Shown: positions 22,517-22,607 of the stretch, piece after piece | Layout of the letters: the number at the start of each line of letters is the position of its first letter | Position numbering within the stretch: position 1 is the first letter of the stretch | Assembly: GCA_001789205.1 (NCBI GenBank) | Contig: MFYT01000102.1 | Span: forward strand, 1 to 22,607 | Length of the DNA stretch: 22,607 nt | Reading direction: 5' to 3' | From: Candidatus Raymondbacteria bacterium RIFOXYA2_FULL_49_16 | GTDB lineage: Bacteria; Fibrobacterota; OXYB2-FULL-49-7; XYB2-FULL-49-35 | The notes under the pieces: model-generated | Database searches by the model: none | What the model saw: the letters and a program-made list of their open reading frames with translations, nothing else | What the model was told of the DNA's origin: nothing | Translations under genes and position numbers: made by a program

Positions 22517-22607
22517 GTTGAGTAGACCGGGCAGTTGCCTGCCCAGCCCCTCGCGGAACCGTACGAGCAGCTTTCCCGCATACGGCTCTTCATTCGGTCT
22601 TCGGGGT
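22517..22607 (-). mobile_element. Group II intron, 3' end (domains V and VI), runs off the window
   Basis: On the minus strand 22588-22556 forms a domain V hairpin: GAGCCGTATGCGG, a GAAA-containing loop, then CTGCTCGTACGGTTC, with the AGC triad and a two-base bulge. 22552-22520 forms domain VI: GAGGGGCT plus GGGCAG, a GCAA loop, CTGCCC and GGTCTACTC, in which every base pairs (some G-U) except a bulged A at 22523, the expected branch point. Placing the 3' splice site after AAC (22517) puts that A seven bases from the end and fits the usual AY ending. The rest of the intron, including any reverse transcriptase, lies beyond the window. The flanking exon is the ceramidase-like gene. Confidence 0.8.

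Overview
This window looks like accessory chromosome from a Gram-negative bacterium of the Fibrobacterota/Bacteroidota (FCB) kind, possibly a Fibrobacterota/Chitinispirillia-type lineage. That is inferred from large secreted proteins that share a C-terminal sorting domain with a PNPFNPxTxI start, a IEIYNVHGTLVQ-like core and a WDASxxPSGxY end, and from the absence of housekeeping genes. Nearly all real genes are on the minus strand; the only plus-strand gene is the AraC-type regulator at 5164-6831.

Layout, left to right. (1) 86-5008, minus, transcribed from 5008 downward: a secreted alpha/beta-hydrolase (719 aa), a secreted protein of unknown function (501 aa) and a seven-repeat propeller-like secreted protein (393 aa), tightly spaced. 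(2) 5164-6831, plus, divergent from the hydrolase: a soluble AraC-family regulator with a PAS-like N-terminus and a jelly-roll (LamG-like) middle domain. (3) 6832-7407: a gene graveyard with three minus-strand relics, namely the tail of a chitobiase-C-terminal-like domain, the N-terminus of a second membrane AraC regulator, and the last ~30 residues of a sorting domain, the latter two joined directly. (4) 7408-10542: a cytoplasmic beta-propeller protein of the oligogalacturonate-lyase-like type, behind a secreted protein with an NBR1-like Ig domain. (5) 10623-13355: a large TIGR03790-type secreted protein with a DNRLRE-like domain. (6) 13356-13705: a relic whose 5' end is an almost exact copy of the start of the 628-aa gene, and a terminator-like hairpin. 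(7) 13706-19158: two more large secreted alpha/beta-hydrolases, paralogous to the first. (8) 19326-21789: a membrane-spanning AraC regulator with a jelly-roll extracytoplasmic sensor and, just upstream and overlapping or nearly so, a bicupin protein. (9) 21919-22607: a frameshifted neutral-ceramidase-like gene interrupted by a group II intron, of which domains V and VI are visible.

A working model (inference): two AraC-type regulators, both with lectin-like jelly-roll domains, sense glycan-like ligands, one in the cytoplasm and one across the membrane, and control adjacent sets of cell-surface or secreted hydrolases. The three hydrolases share an unusual layout: extra N-terminal beta domain(s), serine hydrolase, a module with the motif D(I/V)TPRR(L/V)Q, then the sorting domain. 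The substrate cannot be read from the sequence. The region has been rebuilt by duplication, deletion and a retroelement: it holds at least four separate gene relics. No tRNA, rRNA, CRISPR array or transposase gene was seen.
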